From assembly GCA_019677205.1 (NCBI GenBank), contig JAAMXY010004291.1, positions 1-64,000 on the forward strand: a stretch of DNA of 64,000 nt. The letters run 5' to 3'. A program made the translations under genes and the position numbers. Position 1 is the stretch's first letter; each line of letters opens with the position of its first letter. A model generated the notes under the pieces. That model saw nothing but the letters and a program-made list of their open reading frames with translations, was not told the DNA's origin and searched no databases. Origin of the DNA: Pinguiococcus pyrenoidosus (taxonomy: Eukaryota > Sar > Pinguiophyceae > Pinguiochrysidales > Pinguiochrysidaceae). Of the stretch, positions 20,408 to 31,265 are shown one piece after another.

Positions 20408-23400
20408 ATGGCGAGGTACAGCCGGGACGCCAAGATGAAGGAGGAGGGCGACGGTGACGGCGGGGTAAGTCCTGCGATGTGGTCCCTGCGTGTTCCAAGC
20501 TCACAAGCACGTGCGGGAACCGGTGCGCGCAGGCGGAGGAGGGAATCACAGCGCTCATGGATGCCGCCGCTGCCCTGTCGGCGCTGGGCGGCGCTGACAA
20601 CAGTGACGACGACTCGCAGCATAGCAAAGACTATGAGTCGGAAGAGGAAGACAGGGGGAGCAGACGCGCACAACCGAGAAGATCCAAGCAGTCAAAGGAG
20701 GCGGACAAAGACAAAGGGAAAGCGAAGAGAACAAGAGGGTGATGACGCGAAACGAGATGACTCGGCGTGAACCTGGCGGACGGATGGAGTCTGACGTATC
20801 GTTGGCATACGCAGGGGCAGTCCGAAGAAGACGAAAAAGGGCTCGAGGGCCTCGCCGAAGCAGAAACGGGGCTCACCGAAGGCCGCAGGGAAGTCGAAGG
20901 GCAAGTCAGCAGGGGGTTCTGGGGACAAGGCCAAGGTACGCCGAGAAACACGTCGAAGAGCACCCACTCCGCTCTCTCATCGTTCTTGCGATCTTTCAGG
21001 CGAGGGGCAAGCCAAAAGACAAGCTAAAGCCAAAGGGCAAAGCTCTCCAAGCCTCGATCAAAGATGAAGACAAGTCTGCTCACGAGAGGGCTGGAGCCGC
21101 ATACTGGCCGATCAGCAAAGCCGCTGATGACCAGCCTGCTCCACTGAGGTGAGAGGGGGCGGATCCGTTGTCGCTGACGGAGTCATTCGCCCGCTGACAC
21201 AGACTTTGTGCACACGGCTCGCAGGCGACATCTTTTCGCGTTGGGCCTGGCTCTGAGCCAGCTTCCCATGCGAAATTGGGTGAATTTTGAATGGATTTAT
21301 TCCACCCTTGACGCAGAGTACTTCAAGCACTCAGACTTCGAGGAGTGGATCCAAGCAGTAAGCCAGAAGCAGCTGGAGGGGACCAAGTTTCCTCGCCAGG
21401 TTTGGTCAGCGCTGCGCTCCTCCATCGGGAAAACGAGGAGAACGAGCGCGGCCTTCTTCCGAGACGAGCGAGCTCGGCTCGAGAGATATCGTCAGACCGT
21501 GCGCGTCACCCAGGAGCGGGCTGGGCAAGCGGCCGTGCGAGCGCAGGCAGCGATGGCGGCCGCGATGGATGAGAATAGCAAGGCTCCGGTGCGTTGCTCG
21601 CCTCCGGTCTGCGCCTGCCTAATCGTTGCTCATGCTCCGCCCCCCCCCCCGCCCCCCCAATAAGTCGCCACAGCCGGATCCCGGAGAAGTTACGTTTGCT
21701 GTCCCGACCGCTTCCGCATTTCCGTTCCACATCCCCGCAAGGGCAATGGTTGGCCAGACGGTCACCATCGCGCTCCGGTCCAATCAGTCCGCCGTGCTGA
21801 AGGACAGCCAGCCACTTGCGGGCCCCGCCTTGCGAGCCTTCCAGGATCGACTGTGCAGAAAGGTATGCTGAGCGCTTGGCTCCGTTTGGCTCAACAGCTT
21901 CACATCGTCTGCTCCCTTTCGGATCACAGATTCAGCAAGCTGAGATGGAGGCCAAGAACGAAGCAAAGTGGCAATCCGTGGAAGGCAAGTGGTTTTGCAA
22001 CATGTCGGAGAGGTGCCTAGGCGCCTTTGCTTCCTTTGTGTCTTACGCTGATCTGCCCAAATCAGGCACAAATGAAGAGGATAGCAGCGGGAGGGGAATG
22101 ACTCCGCCCAAAAGGACTCGAGATAGATCCGACGAGTACCAGTGCCATAGGAAGAGGCCCCGCAAGCCGAGCCGCGTTGCCTACGTTGCCGGCGACCCGA
22201 AGCAGTCTCCGCCGTGTCCACCGCGCGACGAAGGCTTGCTACAGAAGGGTGTCGTTCTGACGGCCGATACCCGGCGGAACTACTATCGGATCCAGCTCAG
22301 CAGGTAGGATCTCAGCAGGGACGGGAACGCAGCTTCTTGCGGCCCAGTTGCGGACTTCTCACCCGTTCGACGCATCCTGCCTGGCAGACCGGAGCTGGGC
22401 ACCGCGTTAGTCCAGGACGCGGATATGGTAGTTCACGGCCCTTCAAGGTATCTTGTGTACCGGCCGCGGACCTTGCCCTTGGCAGGATCGCTGGCTGCTG
22501 CGGGGGAAGACAGCGAGGTACGGCCCTGGCGAGCTGGCACGGGGAGAACGCTCCGTCAAGCTGACCTCGGAAAACAGGACATGGACATGGGGACACCCGC
22601 GGATCTCGGAGACCTGTCTGCCAACTCCATAGAAGAAATGAACGACAAGAAACGCATTCACATGGTACGCGAGAGCCTCAAAGAGGACTGCGACCACAGC
22701 ACGGCGCAGAAGGCGATTTTCGAGGGCAGCGGCCAGAAGCAGCTGAGCGTTGAGAAAGGAATGAACGGGGCAGATCTTGATCCGAACGTCGCGGCTGCCG
22801 CGGTGGCTGCAGCGGAGGCGACGAAGACGCGACCAGGTGAGCAACTCCTCCACGGTGGCGGGCTTGACAGGAGCCTCCCCGCCTCGTTCAACGCTGACGG
22901 CGCGCAAAACGGCTAGGGGCGCCGATTGCAATCGTTGCGGCGGCGGCGGCAGCGGCGGCAGCACGTGCTGCGGGACTCGCGCTCAAGGAAAGGCCATCAG
23001 TGTGCAGTGGGGGCGCTACGGATGCGAACGAAAGGAGCCTTGCCAGGCTGCAGCTGATGGCCACCCTCCTGAAGCTGCTCGACCGGAAGGAAGCGCTTCT
23101 CACGGCTCTCAGCGACATGAACAACCACGCCGAGAACGGGACTCCGCAGGAGGACAGCGTTGATGAGTCCTTCAGGCAACAGTATGCTTGGCTGGTGGTG
23201 AATATCGAAGCGACGAATCGCTTGCTCGATCCGGCGCTGCATCAGCTTCGGGTACTAAGCAACCGAGATCTTGACCAGCGCACCGCACTCGCCGCTGCCA
23301 AAGCTGCGGAGCTCCACGCCGAGAAGACTGCAGCAGCGGCAGCATCGGCGGCAGCCAAGGTGAGTGAAAGGAGGCCCTTCTTCGTGAGTACGTGGCCTAA

Positions 23401-23915
23401 TCCACTGCTGCGTGTAGGCGGCCGCCGCAGCCATGGCCTCCCGGTCGGACAAGAGCAGCGCTTCGCGGAGTGGCGCAGATGGTGCGGAGGACGACGGCGC
23501 TGCTCGTGCTGCCGCAAACGCCGCACATGCCGCAGCGGTTGCAGCGGCGGCGGCTGCAGTTGTCACCGGTAGCGGCGTCAGCGGCGCCTTCGCAGCCAAG
23601 CTCGTCACGGACTGCGACAAGTCCGCCGCCCTCATTCTGGACAAGGTCTCCGGTCTTCTCGCGAAGGGAAACGAGCAGCCTGAGGAGGACAATCAGATGG
23701 CCGTGGAGAGCATCCGTGGCTGCGCCGCTCTGCTCCTGGTCTGCAGGGCTTGCACGGGGGACGACCTTGGGGCGGACGAGATCAATAGCGCGCTTCGCAT
23801 CGCTATGGAAGGGGTTCGACCACGATGGGACTCGAACACCGACCTCTTCGAAGAGATTCGCGAGTCCCTGAGCTGGTTCAAGAACGAAATCCTTGTGAAT
23901 GGGGGCCAGATGTAG
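20408..23915 (+). CDS. LIN9: LIN-9/ALWAYS EARLY homolog (MuvB/DREAM core subunit)
   Basis: Exons consistent in frame: 20408-20464, 20533-20738, 20821-20935, 21000-21148, 21225-21588, 21674-21862, 21930-21984, 22066-22303, 22388-22836 (may contain one in-frame 66-nt intron, 22448-22513), 22917-23359, 23418-23915. A Lys-rich N-terminus is followed by a DIRP domain: RNWVNFEWIYSTLDAEYF, FEEWIQAV, and FPRQVWSALRSSIGKTRRTS with FFRDERARLERYRQTV. Downstream, TRRNYYRIQLSRPELGT matches the LIN9 tudor-like region. NNHAE...FRQQYAWLVVNIEATNRLLDPALHQLR matches its C-terminal helical region. Ala-rich stretches are lineage-specific. LIN9 scaffolds cell-cycle gene repression and activation with E2F/Myb partners. 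Intron 21985-22065 appears to use a GC donor but is a multiple of three, so it could also be retained. Confidence 0.88.
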
Positions 23916-24149
23916 TTGCGCTGCCGCGCCGATTGTCTAGTTAGAAGCCGCCGAGTTCCTCCGCCAGGTACTGCAGCCGGATTTGCAGAGCGCCCAGGTG
24001 TCGCGCGCGAGTGGCACAAGGTGATTCCAAGGAAGGAGATCTTCTTGCGTCCGAGCTGAGCTACTGACTCTAAGATGTACACTTGCCGGACTCCCATGGC
24101 CCCGTGAAGGGCTCCTGGCTGGCTACGCCTTTGTTTACACAGCCCAAAA

Positions 24150-27100
24150 TTACGCTTGGGGTTTCAAGCTTCCCGCCTGGATGGTCTCTAGCACCGACGC
24201 AAGAGCACTTTGCACGTCTGCTGGAAGCCGGCCTATTGCTTGGACCGCCAGATCGCCTAGACTACTGTAAACCTGGCCGATTGATTGCGCCACGGACATC
24301 TTCACCTCCTCGGGCGTCACAGCGTCGTCTCGGAGCGCCGCGACGAGGATGGTGAGCGCTCTTGACAAGCGCTCTGGGTCCATCATGTCTGGATGCTGCC
24401 GGAGGATGAGGTTGCACAAGGTTCCATAGGTGGGCATGGCCTCGACCATATCGGCACGAAGGGGCAAGGCTGGATAGAGCAGATGGTCGAACACCTGCCC
24501 AACCGGCAGAGCGTCCGGGGCGGCCGAGATCATGCGGCATAGCGCCGACGCGGCGTTATCCACCATCCCCGGATGCGACTCGCGCGCGACCGGATCCGTC
24601 AGCATCGGTCTCAACTCCTCGAGGAGCTCCGGATACTTGGAAGCAAGGCCTCCCAGGCCCGGCCCAAGCTGAGCGCTTGCGAGCCCTTCCGCAAGTGCGC
24701 CGATCGCGAAGGCGGCGTTGTTCTTCACTTGATGCGCCGGATCCTTCAGGCCCTCTCGGATGATTCCCAGCAGATCCTCTCCGTACTTCTTGCAGCCCTC
24801 GGCACCGAGGTGGTGGAGCACCTCGGCAATGCACCCAAGGGCCATGGCTCTATCACTAGTCGGTCTGGTGGGCTTCGCGAACTTCACGACTTCCGGCAAC
24901 ATGGCGTCCAAGTACGGAATGGCATGGATGCCCAAGCACTTCGCGGACATGCCCACGAAATCGCACACGGCATCCATGAGGACCGAGTCGTGATCCGCGT
25001 CATCGAAGCCTCCGCCGCCCGCAGCGTCTTCGTCGACCAAGGTCTGGCACTGGGTCTTGCCCTTCAGCAAGAGCAGCACGAAGGTCATGACGACGTCATT
25101 GATCTGCGGAATCACGCGGTCAGTGGGAGCAATGCCTTGCAAGCAGATTTGGAGCAACAACAGGGCGGCAGGTCCCGAGGTATGCGAGGGCCTCCCGCAC
25201 GGAGGGCGTTGCCCGAGCATTTCTTTTCCTGTTGCATTCAAGGGAGGGGCCATCGAAAGTCTTTGCCCCTCTCCCGAGTTTCTTGGCAGGTTTCTAGCGG
25301 CTTCATTCTACGCGTCACCAAACGCATGCCTCGGCCCACAGAAGCTCACCTGGTAATTGCCCTGTCCTCCGTCCTCGCACAGCGCGTATGGGCCGACGAA
25401 CTCACAGATGTCCTTGATGGCCGAAACCGCCGAGGCGACGCTGTCCTTCTCCGTGTCCTCCTGCAACGCTGTGGTACACAGGCTCACGGCCACCGTCACC
25501 ACCTCTTGTGTGTGCTCCTGTATCGCAATGTCCCCAGCGGCGTGCTCCGCCGGCTGCCAGTCCCGGAGAGGCGGGTACTTGGACATGCTGCACTGCACCT
25601 GGTGAGGCAGAAAGCCGCCTCGTTAGTCCACCCCTGGATCTGATGACCGACGCCTGCTGATGCTGTGGGTCTCCAGAAGTGCAATAGTGATTCCGGATGC
25701 AGCTTCTTCTACACTGAAGTTCAGTAGAGGGAGCTTTGCTTTCTTCATCGACCGCATTGCTTCTCAGGCGCTGCTTGGCGCTGCTTGGCTCGACCGCCGC
25801 CCAACTTACCAAGGGTAGTAAGCACTCCGCCGCCGCGCTCCGGATGTTCGACATCCAGGAGCAGAAGCATTGCTCCACGGTCTCCAAAATGTCTGCGGTG
25901 TACGGTTCGCATGCCCCGTTCGTGAAGCCGATCGCAGCGCACAGAGCCGCGAGTCCCGCCTTCTCCATGTCAACAACGCTGGTATGGATGTTGACAAGCA
26001 TCTTCCCATCAAACCCGTCCTCCTTCTCGTCTTCAGCATCGTCGTTCTCCAGCAAATGCGCATACTGCTCCTCGACACTCTCGTAAGCCAAGGCGTTCCC
26101 GTTCGCTTCCTTTATCGTGCCCAGCAGCGAGGGAATCAGATGCGGCACGAAGCTGTTGAACTGCGGACCGAACGCTTTGATCAAGTTCGCCATGAAGCAG
26201 AACGTGTACTCCGTGAGCTCCGAGTCGCCGATGCTGAGATTGATGCTGCACGCCTACGGATTGACCAAATCATTGATGAGTATGCTTGCCGCACGCGGCT
26301 TCGCGCAACAGGCCTCGTGCGGAAGAATCTCGGGGTGCTTGACTCAGCGAGGTTACACATTTATCCACATGCTTCTCTTCGGACAGGGATAATTTGTTCG
26401 ACATCCTTGCCACACTCCTCCATTGAAGGGCTGCGAGCGCGAGGCCGCCGCCGCTTCGAAACTCACCGTCATGCACGGCTCCAGATATGGCCTGAATTGC
26501 GCCGGTCCCACTGCGATGCTTATCTGGCCAAGGGCTTCTAGGGCGCCCCCCCGCAATCGTCGGTACTTCTCGTCGGTCACCTCCAGCAGCTTCAGAAGCA
26601 GACTTGAAACCGCCTCCAGATAGGGTGAAAAGGCTATAGATAGAGGGGGAGGGAAGGTTCCTTCGCATTAGATGCGGCTTCGGGCGGGGGGGGAGAAGGG
26701 GTTCTTCGTCAACGCTCTGCCTGGTCCACATGTCATCGTCGCTCAGACAGCGGAGAATGGTGTCAGCAACGACTACGCATGCTCCCGAATGGGTTCAATT
26801 ATCCAGGACAAATGCGGTCGATAAGACGTACGACGACGTATGTCTCCGCGAGACTCATCCTTGCGATCCTCTCCAACCTTGCCACTGCACAGCTCACCTT
26901 CCTCCGAGGCGATGGCAAGCGCAGCGATGGCAGTGATCGACTTCTCCTGCACATCCGGTCGCCCTTGCTGCAGCAACTGCAACAATCTGGCCATCATGCG
27001 CCCCAGATACGGCTGGACCTTTGCCGGCTTGAGGCTCTCGCAGAAGTTCTCGATCAAATAGCAACCGACGCACTATTTGGGGGGGGGGTCCGGGTTGTTA

Positions 27101-29020
27101 GACTTCGTGGTGGCTGGGTGCGACACAGGGGCACAAATGGTTCGAAAAAGCACGACCAAGACTGCGCGCCCAGCGCCGCATCCTTCGCAGCACTGCACCA
27201 ACTTCTCCTGAGACGCACGTCTCCCACACACCATCATACAAATGCCTAAAGTCCTCATTGGTGCTGTGGTTTTGAATGAATGGATACCACTGCGCTCGGA
27301 CTCGTCATCTATGTTTTGTAATCACGTGGATATGGCACGCGGCCGCAGCGTGCGAAAGCGGCCTCGCCGCAGCGTGCGAAAGCGGCCTCGCCGCAGCGTC
27401 CTTCGGTAGTGTGGCGCGGCTCTGCACATACCTGTAGATTCTGGCTCGGCCCTTCAATCGTGGCAATGGCGGCGGGGAGAATCTCGTTGTCGTACAGGAA
27501 GATCTCCGGGCTCAGGTGCTCTGCCATCTGGCCAAGGCAGAAGCATGCTCCCTCCTTCACTTCTGGCGAGTCATCCTGCACGGTCCTCAGCACCAGGGGC
27601 AAGAGAAGGCTAATCTGTGTGCGCAGGTACTCCTGGCAGCCTTCGCACACGACCGCAAGGATGCAGACGCCTGCTTTCCGCTGCGCCGCTCCCGCCGGGG
27701 TAGGATCCTCGTTCCCCAAGCACTGGAGCACTATGGCCATCATCGGGTCGAGGAGATAGGCCTGCGGCACCTTCAGAGCAACCATGTCCAGAAGCGACTG
27801 GGCCATCCCTTGAGATGTCGGCCCGTCGTCGTCCTCGTCGTCCTCGTTGTCCTCTCCTTCGATGGGCGGTCTCTCGAAGATGTTCCCCGCAACGCTGCCG
27901 TGACTCGTTGCAATGAGCCACGCGACCACCTCCAGGATCTTCGGGACGAAGCCCCCCCTGCCGAGAAGCTTCGGCTTAAAGTCCGCCAGCGCATTCAGCA
28001 CGTAGGCGGCCGAGTCGCGCGTCTCGATCTCCAGAGCCTGGTCCGCGCGCATCACGTCGAGAAGGAAAGGCAGAAGCACGCCAAGCTGGTCGTTGATCAG
28101 CGGGAAGGGCGTCGCTACGAGCTCGCTAAACACGTCAAGGACGTCGCACACGACATCCTCTTTCCCCTCCACCAGGCATTGGCTCGCAACGTGGAGCAGG
28201 GCAGGCACCATGTCGACGAACTGCATTCCCACGTTGGGCTCCCCGTCTGCTGTATCCATGTCGGCGTATTTCGCAATGTACGCAAGGAGAGCAGAAACGG
28301 CGCCCATCGCCGCGGTGCGCACGCGGTCGTCGCTGTCGGCAAGCGCAGAGGAGAACATCTCGCGCAGAGTCGCGTAGTGCGGAAGCAGGTCCTCTCCGAC
28401 CACCGGTGCAAGCTCCAGGAGCAAGATGTACGCGATCTCTCGTTGCTCCGCATTCCCCGCTGAGGCACAGCCTGAGATGACCTGTCGGGACCAAACACCA
28501 AAGTTCGCGAGGCGACAGCAGATGAGCGTCATCTCGATCCTTCCTTCGCCACGGGCTGTTTGTTCCTGAGCCGCCGCTCGCACCTGGAAGAGCTCCGGCC
28601 ACTGCGATCCCTGCGGCTCGAGGGCCAGTCTCGCCACCTCCGCCACCGCGGACGCGAGCGACTTGCGCACCAGCCGGGCTGGCTCCGCTCCCAGCAGCTG
28701 CAAGACGCCCTGCTTCACCAGCTCCCGGTCGCTGGTGGACAAGCGCTTGTCCCAGTGTCCGCGCAGGCGGTGTCGCAGCAAGATGGCGCCGAGGTGCCGC
28801 ACGAATTCGATGGAACTCGCGCTCACGGTGTCCATGAGGAGCGAGACGCAGTCTGGCCTCTTCAGCACCACGCGAAGCTGCTCCTCGGCATGCTTGATCA
28901 CCTGGAGAAAAGCGCGCGCGGACGTGGGAATGGGACGCTCGAAAGAAGAACCTCGGTGGCCCAGCGCACCTCATTGTCTGGAGTCTGGAGTTGCTGGAGC
29001 AGGTTTTCCAGAGACGCCAT
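24150..29020 (-). CDS. Importin-4-like karyopherin beta
   Basis: HEAT-repeat nuclear import receptor of about 1,050 aa. Exons resolved by frame: 28952-29020, 28584-28901, 27432-28481, 26898-27072, 26467-26633, 25810-26253, 25350-25598, then a final exon ending at 24150 whose start near 25.2 kb is unresolved. The N-terminus NEVRWATE plus VIKHAEEQL, with FVRHLGAILLRHRLRGHWDKRL, matches the importin-beta N-terminal and IPO4-type repeats. An acidic loop (EDNEDDEDDDGPTSQG) lies mid-protein, as in this family. CFCLGQMAEHLSPE, PYLEAVSSLLLKLLEV and NDVVMTFVLLLLKG are recognisable HEAT helices. The family imports ribosomal proteins and histones with Ran-GTP. The first donor reads GTTCTT, weaker than elsewhere, and intron 28482-28583 is in frame. 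It is divergent from the RsmI gene. Confidence 0.85.
27343..27398. repeat. 24-bp tandem repeat in importin intron
   Basis: Two complete and one partial copies of a GC-rich 24-bp unit (27343-27366, 27367-27390, partial to 27398) within the intron between 27072 and 27432 of the importin gene. Confidence 0.85.
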
Positions 29021-29361
29021 GATAGCCGCGTGAGGCGCCAACGCCCCTCGGCGATGGAGACGCAGCGGGAAACGACGTCGGCCATCGGCGAGCTTTCAAA
29101 AATCTTAGAGTATCCTCTCGTCATAGCCTTCAGATGATTCTATCGGATAATCTGAGATTCTCTTTCAACGGATTCAGCGACAACTGGGACCTGAGGACGG
29201 ACGGACAAGTTCGGTTTTCGCTTGGGTTGCGCCTTCGTTCGATTCGATCAAGCCTAGATATCACTTTCGATCCTGCATCTCGCTCTTGATCAGCTGACGC
29301 CTGCGCAAGGCGCCGCCATTTCTTGGCAAACCTTTGGCAAAGTGTACCACAGGTGCGGAGA
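29021..29361. promoter_or_regulatory. Divergent promoter space, importin and RsmI
   Basis: 341 bp between two opposed start codons. It has partly self-complementary AT-richer sequence around 29120-29175 (CGGATAATCTGAGATTCTC region). No CCAAT box here, unlike several other divergent spaces. Confidence 0.5.
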
Positions 29362-31225
29362 ATGACTCGGGTCAGACTGGCGCTGGGGCTGCTTTTGGGC
29401 GTGGCGGCAAGGTCCAGAGGGCTGGTACCTGGCCAGGGGCTCTCAGGACTGCGCCTCGGCTACTTCTACAGGCGCTTCGCCCAAGGATCCGCCAGTGGAT
29501 CTCGCTGCAGACTAGCGTCGTCCGCCTCAGAAGACGAGCCCCTGCCTGGGGTGCTGTATCTGGTACCCGTTCCCATTGGCAACGTCGAGGACATCACTCT
29601 TCGTGCACTCAAGATCCTCCGGGGCGTCGATCTCATTGTGAGGCGTGAGCGCTGGACCGACACTGCAGCGGATCTATTGCCTTACGCGCTGGGTCGTCTG
29701 CTTGTCTCCTCCAGGCGTGCGAAGACACCCGAAATGCGGGCATGCTGCTGAAGCGCCTCGGAGTCACGCGGACGCCGCATCCGGAGAACCCAAAGGCGCT
29801 GCGGCCGGATCTCCTCGCTTGCTACGAGCAGGTGGAGAAGCAAAGGGTGCAGGAGGTTGTTCGGTGAGAGCTGTGCCAAAAGGAAAAAGAAAAAAGAGTT
29901 ATCAACGAAACTCTGAGAGCCCGACCTAACCGTCATCGTTGGCAGCAAACTAGTGTCCCGCGGGAGAGTGGCAATGATCACGGACGCCGGCACACCGGCG
30001 ATCAGCGATCCCGGTACGAAGCTCCTGGGGGCGGAGGAATGTCGTTGCCCCACCATGATCCTGACCAGATCAGTTTGGGTACAGGCTGTCATGTTGTGAA
30101 GGCGTGCGCCGAAGCGGGCCTAGAGATCGTGTCCTTGCCTGGGGCCTGCGCAGCCGTAGTGGCCCTCGCAGGATCAGGTAGGCTGCCTCCGCAATCACGA
30201 CCCACCCATGCCACACATCCGTCGGCGCCAATTTTGCAACGTGGAAGGCTGATGTCGTCCAATTTACAGGGTTTGCGTCAGGTCCTGCTCTGCTGTATGG
30301 CTTCATACCGCAGAAGCGAGGGGCGCAGAGGGCCGCGGCGATTGAGAAGGTATTTCTGCGAATCGTCCTCTCCATCCTTTTCTGCACCGGAGACGCTTAC
30401 GCAAGCTGCCGGCATCTTTGCAAAGATTGTGGCGACAGAGCTCAGTGTAGTGCTATACGAAGCTCCTCATCGACTCAGGTACCAAACTGCCCCCGCCGTA
30501 TACACCTCCTCCCACACCAGCTTCTTATCCACGGCTTGCTTTCTCCCCTCGCGTTCCTTTCTCTTTCCTGTTTTTCTTTTTTGTTTTTCTCTCTGCCATC
30601 CTGTCTACCCGCGACAAGATACACCTTAGAGGAGCTGGAGGCCGCCGGCAGCGGTGACAGAGAGGTGATGGTGGCGCGCGAACTTACGAAGCGCCACGAA
30701 CAGATCTTTCGGTAGGATTTGAAGCTTTCGCCGTCGTGTCTTCTCGAGACGGGGCCTGGACTGACGAATTATGGTCAAACGTAAACAGCGGCACCGTGAA
30801 GGAGGCCCGCGAAGCTTGCCGAGACTCGCTTTCCGACGCGCAGGAGAAGGCTGCGGACACGGGAAAGGCGCAGATACCGCTGAAGGGCGAGTTCACCATT
30901 GTGCTCGGCCCCGTGAGCAACAAACGGCCCAAAGCGGGAGACACGGAGGCGAATCTCGAAGAGCTGCAGGAAAGAATCAGGACGGAGCTGCTCACGGAGA
31001 CGCCTCCTTCGACAAGCCAGCTAAGCAAGGTGCTGTCGAAGGAGTTCGGTGAGATCAGAACAGAGGTATGAGCTTCGATCAATGGCAGATTCGCTAATGC
31101 TTCCGTCGGTGGAACTCGCCACAGGGGTTCCCCGGAAGGTGATCTACAGCCAGATACTTGCAATGGAAGACGACGCGGACCAGCCCGGTTCTGCAGGCGA
31201 CGCCGGTGGGAAGCGGAAGCAGTAG
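29362..31225 (+). CDS. rsmI: 16S rRNA 2'-O-methyltransferase RsmI family, probably organellar
   Basis: Nine exons in matching phases: 29362-29637, 29715-29863, 29946-30013, 30085-30177, 30270-30349, 30393-30478, 30619-30711, 30789-31065, 31139-31225. The spliced product shows RsmI motifs in order: LYLVPVPIGNVEDITLRALKIL, VDLIACEDTRNAGMLL, VAMITDAGTPAISDPG, SLPGACAAVVALAGSG, GPALLYGFIPQK, VVLYEAPHRLRYTLEEL, VARELTKRHEQIFRGT and KGEFTIVLGP. Bacterial RsmI methylates C1402 of 16S rRNA with SAM. The hydrophobic N-terminus (MTRVRLALGLLLGVAARSRG) suggests a plastid (or mitochondrial) presequence. The last junction is uncertain: a better-conserved VPRK segment just upstream of 31139 is out of phase with the preceding exon, so a small indel or alternative donor is possible. 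The stop is 40 bp from the opposing gene. Confidence 0.85.
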
Positions 31226-31265
31226 TGCGGGACGCGACTTCACCTGAGACAAGGCCATAACTTCT

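Noticed and set aside
24573-25643. 356-codon plus-strand frame
   Set aside because: Antisense to the importin HEAT exons, which show real family motifs on the other strand.
27516-28463. 315-codon plus-strand frame
   Set aside because: Antisense to the largest importin exon; His/Arg-rich shadow.
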